NCBI GenBank assembly: GCA_017458025.1
Contig: JAFTGG010000031.1
Coordinates: forward strand, 1-21,567
Source: Oscillospiraceae bacterium
GTDB taxonomy: Bacteria > Bacillota > Clostridia > Oscillospirales > Oscillospiraceae
DNA length: 21,567 nt
Direction of reading: 5' to 3'
This document shows, one piece after another, positions 13,713 to 20,010 of the stretch. The notes under the pieces are model-generated. The model was not told the origin of the DNA. It searched no databases and was given only the letters and a program-made list of their open reading frames with translations. The position numbers and the translations under genes were made by a program. Position 1 is the stretch's first letter, and the number at the start of each line of letters is the position of its first letter.

Positions 13713-13922
13713 ATACTGAACTCGTTTAAAAAGATCCCATTGATGGTATCTTTTTATAGCGCCGCAGGCGCGTCAGTGTTTGCATGAGACGGCGTGCGAA
13801 GCACGCGCGATCTCAAATGAAATATGAGATCAGTATGAGACGTCGGCTGCCTCAGCAGCCGGATACCGCCGTCGGCGGCATCTGTCGGATAAAAAATGTA
13901 AGCTTTTATCCGATAGCAGTAT
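13713..13922 (+). repeat. Mosaic intergenic repeat A, copy 2
   Basis: It opens with ATACTGAAC and closes with CAGTAT, short inverted ends. It contains the TTTAAAAAGAT/ATCTTTTTATA hairpin, GCGCCGCAGGCGCG, GCATGAGACG, extra hairpins (GCGTGC-GAA-GCACGC; GATCTCA/TGAGATC; CGGCTGC/GCAGCCG), GCCGCCGTCGGCGGC-type pairing, and the closing CGGATAAAA/TTTTATCCG hairpin. The closing hairpin abuts the rplL stop codon (13922-13924) and may end that transcript. Together with the terminator at 13609 it accounts for the 315-base gap. Confidence 0.75.
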
Positions 13923-14296
13923 TACTTGAGCTCGACCTTGCCGCCGGCCTCTTCGACCTGCTTCTTGAGCTCTTCGGCCTCGTCCTTGGCGACGCCTTCC
14001 TTCAGAGTCTTCGGAGCGCCTTCGACAAACGCCTTCGCCTCGGCGAGGCCCAGGCCGGTGATCTCACGGACGACCTTGATGACCTTGATCTTCGCGGCGG
14101 CGTCAAAGCCGGCGAGGACGACGTCAAAGTCGGTCTTCTCCTCAGCGGCGGCGGCAGCGCCGGCGCCGGCAGCGGGAGCGGCCATCGCGGCGGCGGAAAC
14201 GCCGAACTCTTCCTCGAGGGCATGGACGAGCTCAGAGAGCTCCAGAACGGTCAAGCCCTTGATCTCTTCGATCATAGCAGTCACTTTCTCAGACAT
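13922..14296 (-). CDS. rplL: 50S ribosomal protein L7/L12
   Basis: This 124-aa protein is the stalk protein that recruits translation factors to the ribosome. The N-terminal dimerisation part (1-35), an Ala/Gly-rich hinge (about 36-52) and the C-terminal factor-binding domain with [20 protein letters not shown] (about 69-88) are all present and of normal length. GGAGGAAC precedes the ATG. It follows rplJ by 47 bases. No rpoB follows it; the next gene is convergent, which differs from the common rplJL-rpoBC order. The closing hairpin of repeat copy 2 lies directly after its stop. Confidence 0.98.
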   Translation of the reverse strand: MSEKVTAMIEEIKGLTVLELSELVHALEEEFGVSAAAMAAPAAGAGAAAAAEEKTDFDVVLAGFDAAAKIKVIKVVREITGLGLAEAKAFVEGAPKTLKEGVAKDEAEELKKQVEEAGGKVELK

Positions 14297-14343
14297 GGTA
14301 AAGTTCCTCCAATTTTAGATTTTTGTTTGATGTGGTTTGCCGC

Positions 14344-14913
14344 TCATTCAGCGGCGGGAGCCTCAGCGGCCGCTTCCTCGGCGGGAGCCTCGGCAGGGGC
14401 GGCCTCCTCGGCGGTCGCACCGCCCTTTTCGGCGATCTGCTTCAGGACGACGGCCAGGCCCGTGATGGGCGCGAGCATCGTGCCGAGCACCTGAGCCTGC
14501 AGGACGGGCAGCGCCGGGATCGCGGCGAGAGACTGGATGGTGGCCATGTCGATGACCTTGCCGTCCATGAAGCCGCCCTTGATCTCGAACTTGCCGTCGC
14601 CGAGCTTCTTGGCGTAGTCGGCAATGACGCGGGCGGGAGCCACGGGGTCGCTCGCGATGGCGAGGGACGTGGTGCCGTTGAGCTGATCGTCCAGCGCGTC
14701 GAGACCGACGTTGTTGAACGCGCGGCGGAGCATCGTGTTCTTGATGACAGCGTACTCGACCTCGTTCTCACGGCACTCCTTGCGGAGCGCGGTGTCCTCA
14801 GCCACGGTGATGCCCTTGTAGTCGACGATGACGCCGGCCGCGGCGTTCTTGAGCTTCTCGCTCAAGCTCTCCACGATCGCCTGCTTTTCGGACAGGACTT
14901 TTGCGTTAGGCAT
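14344..14913 (-). CDS. rplJ: 50S ribosomal protein L10
   Basis: This 189-aa protein anchors the L7/L12 dimers on 23S rRNA and, with them, represses its own operon through the leader RNA upstream. The start MPNAKVLSEKQAIVESL at 14911-14913 follows GGAGGTG; an in-frame ATG eleven codons upstream lies ahead of this ribosome binding site and is not the start. The last ~25 residues are a tail of Ala, Glu and Pro (EEAAPAEAPAEEAAAEAP), an addition to the usual 165-175 residues. Such low-complexity tails are seen in several clostridial L10 proteins. Confidence 0.97.
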   Translation of the reverse strand: MPNAKVLSEKQAIVESLSEKLKNAAAGVIVDYKGITVAEDTALRKECRENEVEYAVIKNTMLRRAFNNVGLDALDDQLNGTTSLAIASDPVAPARVIADYAKKLGDGKFEIKGGFMDGKVIDMATIQSLAAIPALPVLQAQVLGTMLAPITGLAVVLKQIAEKGGATAEEAAPAEAPAEEAAAEAPAAE

Positions 14914-14965
14914 TCTGGGTTTCACCTCCGTTGGAATTTTTGACACATATCCATGTGTCGGGGAG

Positions 14966-15080
14966 AGGTGCGTTCGGAAAGAAAACTGTCCTCATGCCCA
15001 AAGGCACAAGGACAGTTTAAAGCAATGTAACTTGCTGTCCTCGGCAGGATTTACGCGGCAAGCCGCACCTACTGTCTTTG
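14966..15080 (-). promoter_or_regulatory. L10 leader with attenuator
   Basis: The transcript carries CCAAAGACAGTAGGTGCG (complement near 15063-15080) and CCTGCCGAGG, typical of the L10(L12) autoregulatory leader; CGCACCT near 14966-14972 can close the structure with AGGTGCG. Three copies of one motif make a switch. AGGACAG (15035-15041) can pair with CTGTCCT (15009-15015), or the latter can pair with a second AGGACAG (14986-14992) followed by TTTTCTTT. The second pairing is a terminator (14983-15018). L10-L12 binding would favour termination when free protein is abundant. Confidence 0.82.
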
Positions 15081-15117
15081 GAACGCTCCGTGATTGTTGC
15101 CGCAAGGCGGCAGCATT

Positions 15118-15204
15118 TTATATGCCATTTCGCTCGCCGCTAAAGCGGCAGCCGCGAAATATGGCGTATAATATCAAACCGTCTTACGACAGTTCGATAT
15201 TATA
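15118..15204. repeat. Two-hairpin intergenic element B, copy 1
   Basis: The first hairpin has nested arms GCCATTTCG/CGAAATATGGC and GCCGCT/GCGGC. The second is TATAATATC...GATATTATA with 17-base arms (two mismatches) and a 4-base loop (15167-15204). The same order of motifs occurs at 16485-16552. The right arm of the second hairpin contains the -10 box of the rplJ promoter. Confidence 0.5.
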
Positions 15205-15227
15205 TTTACGCTTTGCGGGATTGTCAA
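15199..15227 (-). promoter_or_regulatory. Consensus promoter of rplJ-rplL
   Basis: Read leftward, TTGACA (15222-15227) and TATAAT (15199-15204) are exactly 17 bases apart, a perfect vegetative consensus. It drives the L10 leader. Its -10 box forms the outer edge of the palindrome at 15167-15204. Confidence 0.88.
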
Positions 15228-15235
15228 GTCCTAAT

Positions 15236-15925
15236 TTAAATCTTCGCGGTGCTCATCTTGACGCCGGGGCCCATCGTGGACGCGACGACGCAGGACTTGA
15301 TATACTGTCCCTTCGCAGCGGCGGGCTTCGCCTTGATGATAGCGCCCATCAGCGCGTCGAAGTTCTCGGCGAGCTTCTCGGGGCCGAAAGAAACCTTGCC
15401 GATCGGGCAGTGAATGATGTTGGTCTTATCGAGACGGTACTCGACCTTACCGGCCTTGGACTCCTGAACGGCCTTTGCGACGTCGGGAGTAACGGTACCG
15501 GCTTTCGGGGAGGGCATCAGGCCCTTCGGGCCGAGGACCTTACCGAGACGGCCGACGACGCCCATCATGTCCGGAGATGCGATGACGACGTCGAAGTCGA
15601 ACCAATTCTCCTTCTGGATCTTCTCGACGAGGTCCATCTCGCCGACGTAATCCGCGCCGGCTTCCTTGGCGGCGTCCGCCTTGTCGCCCTTGGCGAAGAC
15701 GAGCACGCGGGCGGTCTTGCCCGTGCCGTTCGGAAGGACGATCGCGCCGCGGACCTGCTGGTCGGCGTGGCGGGAGTCGACGCCGAGCTTGACGTGCAGC
15801 TCGACGGTCTCGTCGAACTTGGCGGAGGCGGTCTTGCAGATCAGGCCGAAGCCCTCTGCCGGCTCGTACTGAGCGTTCTTATCGATCTGCTTCGCAGCGT
15901 CCTGATACTTCTTACCTCTAAACAT
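15236..15925 (-). CDS. rplA: 50S ribosomal protein L1
   Basis: This 229-aa protein has the normal L1 length and binds 23S rRNA at the exit-site stalk. Recognisable segments are [58 protein letters not shown] and the C-terminal [12 protein letters not shown]. It starts 14 bases after rplK with AAGGGGG upstream, so the two form one operon. The stop codon lies just upstream of the rplJ promoter. Confidence 0.98.
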   Translation of the reverse strand: MFRGKKYQDAAKQIDKNAQYEPAEGFGLICKTASAKFDETVELHVKLGVDSRHADQQVRGAIVLPNGTGKTARVLVFAKGDKADAAKEAGADYVGEMDLVEKIQKENWFDFDVVIASPDMMGVVGRLGKVLGPKGLMPSPKAGTVTPDVAKAVQESKAGKVEYRLDKTNIIHCPIGKVSFGPEKLAENFDALMGAIIKAKPAAAKGQYIKSCVVASTMGPGVKMSTAKI

Positions 15926-15939
15926 TGCTCAATACCCCC

Positions 15940-16365
15940 TTACTCTTCGACCGTGACGCCCATAGAGCGCGCGGTGCCCGCGATCATGCTCATGGCCGCT
16001 TCGAGGCTGCCGGCGTTGAGGTCGCGCATCTTCATCTCGGCGATCTTCTGAATGGACGCCTTGGAGATCTGGGCGACCTTTTCCTTGTTGGGCACGCCCG
16101 ACGCCTTCTCGATGTTGCACTCCTTCTTGATGAGGACCGCAGCGGGAGGGGTCTTGGTGATGAAGCTGAAGGAACGGTCGGCGTACACGGTGATGACGAC
16201 GGGGATAATGAGGCCCATGTCATTCTTCGTGCGCTCGTTAAATTCCTTCGTGAACGCCGCGATGTTGATGCCGTGCTGACCGAGCGCGGGACCGACGGGG
16301 GGCGCGGGAGTTGCTTTGCCTGCAGGAATCTGCAGCTTGACGTAACCGACTACTTTCTGTGCCAT
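15940..16365 (-). CDS. rplK: 50S ribosomal protein L11
   Basis: This 141-aa protein is complete. [20 protein letters not shown] (about 11-30) is the N-terminal signature, and the C-terminal RNA-binding domain ends with [19 protein letters not shown]. It binds the GTPase-associated region of 23S rRNA. AAGGAGG lies ahead of the ATG. The gap to nusG (16366-16549) holds only hairpins, and no clear promoter was found there. Confidence 0.98.
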   Translation of the reverse strand: MAQKVVGYVKLQIPAGKATPAPPVGPALGQHGINIAAFTKEFNERTKNDMGLIIPVVITVYADRSFSFITKTPPAAVLIKKECNIEKASGVPNKEKVAQISKASIQKIAEMKMRDLNAGSLEAAMSMIAGTARSMGVTVEE

Positions 16366-16401
16366 AACGTATGGCCTCCTTTTATAAATGTGGTGACGAG
16401 C

Positions 16402-16423
16402 GAGGCGCGCGGTTCCGCGCCTC
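16402..16423. repeat. GC-rich hairpin in the nusG-rplK gap
   Basis: GAGGCGCG (16402-16409) and CGCGCCTC (16416-16423) pair perfectly around a 6-base loop. No T run follows on either strand, so it is not a typical terminator. Confidence 0.45.
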
Positions 16424-16484
16424 TCCCACTTTGCCGGAGCGTATCCGGCTCATCGCGATTGGCGATATATGCGGGGGATGGTAC

Positions 16485-16552
16485 GCGCCAATTTCCCGCC
16501 GCTTCGCGGCTATCGAAATTGATGCGCGTAAATATCCGCTTGCGGATATTTA
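16485..16552. repeat. Two-hairpin intergenic element B, copy 2
   Basis: The first hairpin has nested arms GCGCCAATTTC/GAAATTGATGCGC and GCCGC/GCGGC. The second has perfect 11-base arms TAAATATCCGC and GCGGATATTTA (16529-16552). The motif order matches the element at 15118-15204. The end of the second hairpin supplies the TAA stop codon of nusG (16550-16552). Confidence 0.5.
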
Positions 16553-17077
16553 TTGGCCTACGACCTCCACCTGATCGAGCTCCAGCTCGACCGGGGTCTC
16601 GCGCCCGAACATGGACACGACGACGCAGACCTTGTTTTTCTCGGCGTCGATCTCGTCGACCGTTCCGATGAACGTCGCGAGCGGCCCGTCGGTGATCTTG
16701 ACCTGATCGCCGACATTGTAGAGCACGACGATCTCGTGCTTCTCCATGCCGAGAGCCTGAACTTCCTCCTCCGTGAGGGGGATCGCGTTGTTGGCAGAGC
16801 CGACGAAGCCGGTCACGCCGCGGATATTGCGGATCAGATGCCAGGTGTCGTCCGTCATAATCATCTTCACAAGCACATAGCCCGGGAAGACCTTGCGTTC
16901 GACCTGCTTCGCCTCGCCCGACTCGGTGACCTCTGTCACCGTCTCCATCGGGATGCGGATATCAAGGATCATATCCTCGAGATGGCGGTTCGCGACGAAC
17001 TTCTCGATCGCTGTCTTGACGGCGTTCTCATAACCGGAGTAGGTATGCGCGACATACCATTTTGCGCTCTCAGCCAT
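16550..17077 (-). CDS. nusG: Transcription termination/antitermination factor NusG
   Basis: This 175-aa protein binds RNA polymerase and links it to Rho or the ribosome. The NGN domain (about 1-110) includes KWYVAHTYSGYENAV and FPGYVLVKM, and the KOW domain (about 125-170) includes GDQVKITDGPLATFIGTV. AAAGGG precedes the ATG. It follows secE by 13 bases. The stop codon forms the edge of a perfect hairpin that could contribute to separating nusG from rplK expression. Confidence 0.98.
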   Translation of the reverse strand: MAESAKWYVAHTYSGYENAVKTAIEKFVANRHLEDMILDIRIPMETVTEVTESGEAKQVERKVFPGYVLVKMIMTDDTWHLIRNIRGVTGFVGSANNAIPLTEEEVQALGMEKHEIVVLYNVGDQVKITDGPLATFIGTVDEIDAEKNKVCVVVSMFGRETPVELELDQVEVVGQ

Positions 17078-17090
17078 GATCTACCCTTTC

Positions 17091-17306
17091 TCAGCCCGCG
17101 AGGCCGATCAGCAGGTGCACTGCCGAAACGGCGGCATAGTCGAAGACCCAGATGCACACGCCGACCATCAGCGAGAACAGCAGCACGGTGCCGGTGTCCT
17201 TGATCGTCTTCTTCGGCTGGGGCCAAACGACCTTCTTGAGCTCGCTTTTCATTTCACGGAACCACTTGCCGCGGTCCTTTTTTTCCTTCTTCTTTTCTTC
17301 TGCCAT
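17091..17306 (-). CDS. secE: Preprotein translocase subunit SecE
   Basis: This 71-aa protein is the short, single-span type of SecE. A charged N-terminus (1-30) leads into ELKKVVWPQPKKT (22-34), the conserved amphipathic segment, followed by one membrane helix (about 40-65). It clamps SecY in the Sec translocon. It lies between rpmG and nusG, the standard order. The ribosome binding site is weak and rather distant (AAAGG, about 12 bases). Confidence 0.95.
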   Translation of the reverse strand: MAEEKKKEKKDRGKWFREMKSELKKVVWPQPKKTIKDTGTVLLFSLMVGVCIWVFDYAAVSAVHLLIGLAG

Positions 17307-17326
17307 AACTTTTTACGACCTTTCGC

Positions 17327-17476
17327 TTACTTGGTCTCGCTGTGAACGGTATGCTTCCTGCAGAAGGGACAATACTTGTTCAGCTCCAGCTTGTCCGGGG
17401 TGTTCTTCTTGTTCTTGATCGTGTTGTAGTTTCTCTGCTTGCACTCGTTGCAGCGGAGAGTGATCTTCACGCGCAT
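17327..17476 (-). CDS. rpmG: 50S ribosomal protein L33
   Basis: This 49-aa gene starts [19 protein letters not shown] and ends [16 protein letters not shown]. The four cysteines as C-X2-C pairs (CNEC and CPFC) mark it as the zinc-binding form of L33. GGAGGTG lies 6 bases before the ATG, and secE follows 20 bases downstream. It is the first gene after the promoter at 17591-17620. A longer open frame in another phase covers this stretch but has no ribosome binding site or family match. Confidence 0.96.
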   Translation of the reverse strand: MRVKITLRCNECKQRNYNTIKNKKNTPDKLELNKYCPFCRKHTVHSETK

Positions 17477-17590
17477 AACGGCACCTCCTCTTTAGACTGC
17501 CTCCCTGCTTGGATTGAAGAGTGGATCTCTGTGTGCGTGAAAAGCGAAAAATGCGCACAAAAAGAAAGCCCTCTTTCACAGGTAAGTGGT

Positions 17591-17620
17591 ACTATACCAC
17601 AAATCAACGTGAAAGGTCAA
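17591..17620 (-). promoter_or_regulatory. Promoter of rpmG-secE-nusG
   Basis: Read leftward, TTGACC (17615-17620) and TATAGT (17591-17596) are 18 bases apart. The leader is about 110 bases long. The rest of the 347-base gap holds repeat copy 3; no further gene is seen. Confidence 0.75.
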
Positions 17621-17657
17621 GCTTTTTTTGCGGGGGTTTTTATTTTTTTCACGGAAA

Positions 17658-17820
17658 AGCGTCTCATACTGAACCCCTATAAAAAGATTCCATTTATGGT
17701 ATCTTTTTATAGCGCCGAAGGCGCGTATGCGTTCGTATGAGACGCTAGCTGCGTCAGAAACCGTATGCCGCCGCTGCGGCATCTATCGGATAAAACGTGT
17801 AAGCTTTTTATCCGATAGTA
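17658..17820 (+). repeat. Mosaic intergenic repeat A, copy 3 (best preserved)
   Basis: The left part is a compact unit of 89 bases (17658-17746) with inverted ends: AGCGTCTCATACTGAAC and the complement of AGCGTCTCATACGAAC, differing by one base. Between them lies a 34-base hairpin, TATAAAAAGAT...ATCTTTTTATA (17678-17711), and GCGCCGAAGGCGC. To the right are GCCGCCGCTGCGGC and the closing hairpin TATCGGATAAAA/TTTTTATCCGATA. It ends 3 bases before the rnc stop codon, and the closing hairpin could end the rnc transcript. Confidence 0.78.
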
Positions 17821-17823
17821 GGA

Positions 17824-18525
17824 TCAGACCAAGCCGCTTTCTTCGCTTTGTCCCATGCGTTCCAGCGCGTCCCGCGCCGCCATCTGCTCCGCCTCTTTCT
17901 TGCTGCGGCCGCTGCCTTCTCCGGCAAACGCGCCGTTGAGCAGCACCGAGATGGTGAAGGTCTTGTCGTGGTCGGGGCCGCTCTCGCCGGTCAGTTGGTA
18001 GCGCAGCGCCTGATTGGGGCTGCGCTGCACGAACTCCTGCAGCGCGGTCTTGTAGTCGCGCCGGCGCTCCACCATACGCTCCTCCGTCACCTCGTTGAGC
18101 AGTACGCGGTGAATGAGCGCGCTTGCCGGCTCAATGCCGCCGTCAAGATAGACCGCGGCGATGACCGCCTCGGTAGCGTCCGCCAGGATCGACGGGCGCT
18201 CGCGTCCGCCGCCCGCCTCCTCGCCGTGGCCGAGGCACAGGTAGCGCCCCAATCCGATGCGCTTGGCGATCTCATAGAGGCTGCCCTCGCACACAAGGCG
18301 CGCGCGGATACGCGTCAGCTCGCCCTCCGGCGCGTCGGGGTGCTCCCGAAAGAGGAACTCTGCCGTCACGAAGCCGAGCACACTGTCACCCAGAAATTCG
18401 AGCCGCTCGTTGCTGACCGCTTCGTCGCCGCGGTGCTCGTTGGCGTATGAGCTGTGACGCAGCGCCTCACGCAGCAGCGCCTCATTTTTAAATCGGTAGC
18501 CCAGCGCTTCCTCCAGCTCCCGCAT
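17824..18525 (-). CDS. rnc: Ribonuclease III
   Basis: This 233-aa endonuclease cuts double-stranded RNA, including rRNA precursors. The catalytic signature NERLEFLGDS (39-48) supplies E43 and D47, and ILADATEAVIAAVYLDGG supplies the second acidic pair. A double-stranded RNA-binding domain fills about 155-228 (DYKTALQEFVQ ... SKKEAEQMAARDAL). I chose the ATG at 18523-18525 because GGAGGAGGAG lies just upstream; a TTG nine codons earlier lacks this. It follows acpP, with a terminator between them, so expression may depend on readthrough. Confidence 0.96.
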   Translation of the reverse strand: MRELEEALGYRFKNEALLREALRHSSYANEHRGDEAVSNERLEFLGDSVLGFVTAEFLFREHPDAPEGELTRIRARLVCEGSLYEIAKRIGLGRYLCLGHGEEAGGGRERPSILADATEAVIAAVYLDGGIEPASALIHRVLLNEVTEERMVERRRDYKTALQEFVQRSPNQALRYQLTGESGPDHDKTFTISVLLNGAFAGEGSGRSKKEAEQMAARDALERMGQSEESGLV

Positions 18526-18560
18526 CGGCTCCTCCTCCTTTCGTATCGCCAAAAAAGAAC

Positions 18561-18584
18561 GACGCCCCGCGCGGGCGGGGCGTC
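18561..18584 (-). terminator. Terminator between acpP and rnc
   Basis: GACGCCCCGC and GCGGGGCGTC form a perfect 10-base stem with a 4-base loop. On the minus strand it is followed by GTTCTTTTTT. It lies 5 bases after the acpP stop codon. Confidence 0.85.
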
Positions 18585-18589
18585 TTGTA

Positions 18590-18835
18590 TCAGGTGAGCC
18601 TGCCGCTTAAGAATTTCACGCAGTCGCCCACAGTCTTGAGCTGCGCAAGGTCGTCCTCCTGAATCTCGTCGAGATTGAACTCCTCCTCCATCGCCATCAC
18701 CAGCTCCACAAGGTCGACGGAATCTGCGCCGAGATCGTCCGTGAACGAACTTGCCATCGTGATCTCATCTTTGTCCAGCGCAAACTGTTCCGCAATCAAG
18801 GTCTGCAGCGTGCTGAAAATCTCCTCCGGGGTCAT
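18590..18835 (-). CDS. acpP: Acyl carrier protein
   Basis: This 81-aa acidic protein carries growing acyl chains in fatty acid synthesis. DDLGADSVDLVEL includes S39, the serine that receives 4'-phosphopantetheine. GGAGGAGAG precedes the ATG at 18833-18835; the longer open frame upstream crosses the promoter and is not coding. It has its own promoter and terminator between plsX and rnc, which suits its high demand. Confidence 0.96.
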   Translation of the reverse strand: MTPEEIFSTLQTLIAEQFALDKDEITMASSFTDDLGADSVDLVELVMAMEEEFNLDEIQEDDLAQLKTVGDCVKFLSGRLT

Positions 18836-18883
18836 AATGCTCTCTCCTCCTAGACGGGTGTTGCATAAATCTGGTATGCCTGC

Positions 18884-18912
18884 ATCGTACAACAAAGCAT
18901 ATGCTGTGTCAA
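18884..18912 (-). promoter_or_regulatory. Promoter of acpP
   Basis: Read leftward, TTGACA (18907-18912) and TACGAT (18884-18889) are 17 bases apart. The spacer contains the 10-base palindrome AGCATATGCT (18896-18905). It does not resemble the known FapR operator. Confidence 0.7.
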
Positions 18913-18942
18913 GAGCCTTTCGCAAAAAATGTCACAAAACCG

Positions 18943-19980
18943 TCACCCTGCGTTTCCCGTGCGGTCGAGGCGCATTTTGTCGATGTCCCGCGCGATGTCG
19001 TCGGCGATGCCGCTGCGCGCAACCTCCGCCGCCTGACGCACCGCGTTGCAGAACGCCATGTCGTTCGACGAGCCGTGCGCCTTGACGACGGGCTTCGAGA
19101 TGCCGAGCAGCGCCGTGCCGCCGACCTCGTTGGGGTCGAGCGTCTTTTTAAAGTCCCTGAGCCCGCCCTTTAAGAGCAGCGCCGCGGCCTTTGTGCCCGC
19201 GTTTTTCATCAGCATGCCCTTGAGCATGCCGCCCATCAGCTTGCCCGCGCCCTCGACGCTTTTGAGCATGACGTTGCCGGAAAAGCCGTCCGCGACGATA
19301 ACGTCGCACTGACCCAGCAGCGCTTCCTTCGCCTCCACGTTGCCCACGAAATTGAGGTCGCCGCGCTTGTGCGCCTCCCTGAGCTTCGCGTTCGTCTCGC
19401 GGCGGAGCGCGTCGCCCTTCTCCTCCTCCGCGCCGATGTTGAGCAGGCCCACGCGGGGCTTTGCGACGCCGAGCACCTTGGAGGCGTAATAGCTGCCGAG
19501 GTAGGCGAATTGCAGCAGGTACTCCACCGTGCACTCCGCGTTCGCGCCGCAGTCGAGCAGCACGGCGCGTCCGGTTGCGGTCGGGATCGTCGGCGCGAGC
19601 GCCGCGCGGCGCAGGCCGCGGATACGCTTGACGACCAGCGTCGCGCCCGCGAGCAGCGCGCCGGTGCTGCCGGCGGAAACAAAGCCGTCCGCCTCGCCGT
19701 TTTTCACCATGTTAAGCCCGACGGTCAGCGACGAGTCGGGCTTCCTCTTGAACGCCGTCGCGGGGTCGTCCGCGATCTCGACCACCTCATTCGCGTTGCG
19801 GACGGTGATCCCGTCGGGCAGCGCGGTCTTGCCCGTTTCGCGCAGCGCGTCCAAGATCGCGTCCTCGCGCCCGACGAGGACGAGCTCCACGTCGGGGTAC
19901 TTCTCGCGCGCGAGCAGCGCGCCCTTTACGGGCGCAAGGGGCGCGAAATCGCCGCCCATCGCGTCGATGACAATTTTCAT
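18943..19980 (-). CDS. plsX: Phosphate acyltransferase PlsX
   Basis: This 345-aa enzyme converts acyl-ACP to acyl-phosphate for phosphatidic acid synthesis at the membrane. It starts MKIVIDAMGGDFAPLAPVKG, and shows VSAGSTGALLAGA (about 101-113), ADGFSGNVMLKSVEG (about 230-244) and VGGTALLGISKPVVKAHGSS near the C-terminus, all characteristic. AAAGGAG lies 6 bases before the ATG. It follows trmFO by 30 bases and precedes acpP, a common lipid gene pairing. Confidence 0.97.
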   Translation of the reverse strand: MKIVIDAMGGDFAPLAPVKGALLAREKYPDVELVLVGREDAILDALRETGKTALPDGITVRNANEVVEIADDPATAFKRKPDSSLTVGLNMVKNGEADGFVSAGSTGALLAGATLVVKRIRGLRRAALAPTIPTATGRAVLLDCGANAECTVEYLLQFAYLGSYYASKVLGVAKPRVGLLNIGAEEEKGDALRRETNAKLREAHKRGDLNFVGNVEAKEALLGQCDVIVADGFSGNVMLKSVEGAGKLMGGMLKGMLMKNAGTKAAALLLKGGLRDFKKTLDPNEVGGTALLGISKPVVKAHGSSNDMAFCNAVRQAAEVARSGIADDIARDIDKMRLDRTGNAG

Positions 19981-19992
19981 CGTTACTCCTTT

Positions 19993-20009
19993 AATGGGGA
20001 ATCCCCATT
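19993..20009. repeat. Small palindrome between trmFO and plsX
   Basis: AATGGGGAATCCCCATT is a perfect 17-base inverted repeat centred on one base. It fills most of the 30-base gap and ends close to the plsX ribosome binding site. Confidence 0.5.
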
Positions 20010-20010
20010 T

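Noticed and set aside
17313..17579. 88-aa minus-strand frame around rpmG
   Set aside because: It overlaps L33 in another phase, lacks a ribosome binding site and has a biased Gln/Arg/Glu composition.
10211..17820. CRISPR array or tandem repeat
   Set aside because: The three copies are kilobases apart, differ in length and have internal hairpins; there are no regular spacers.
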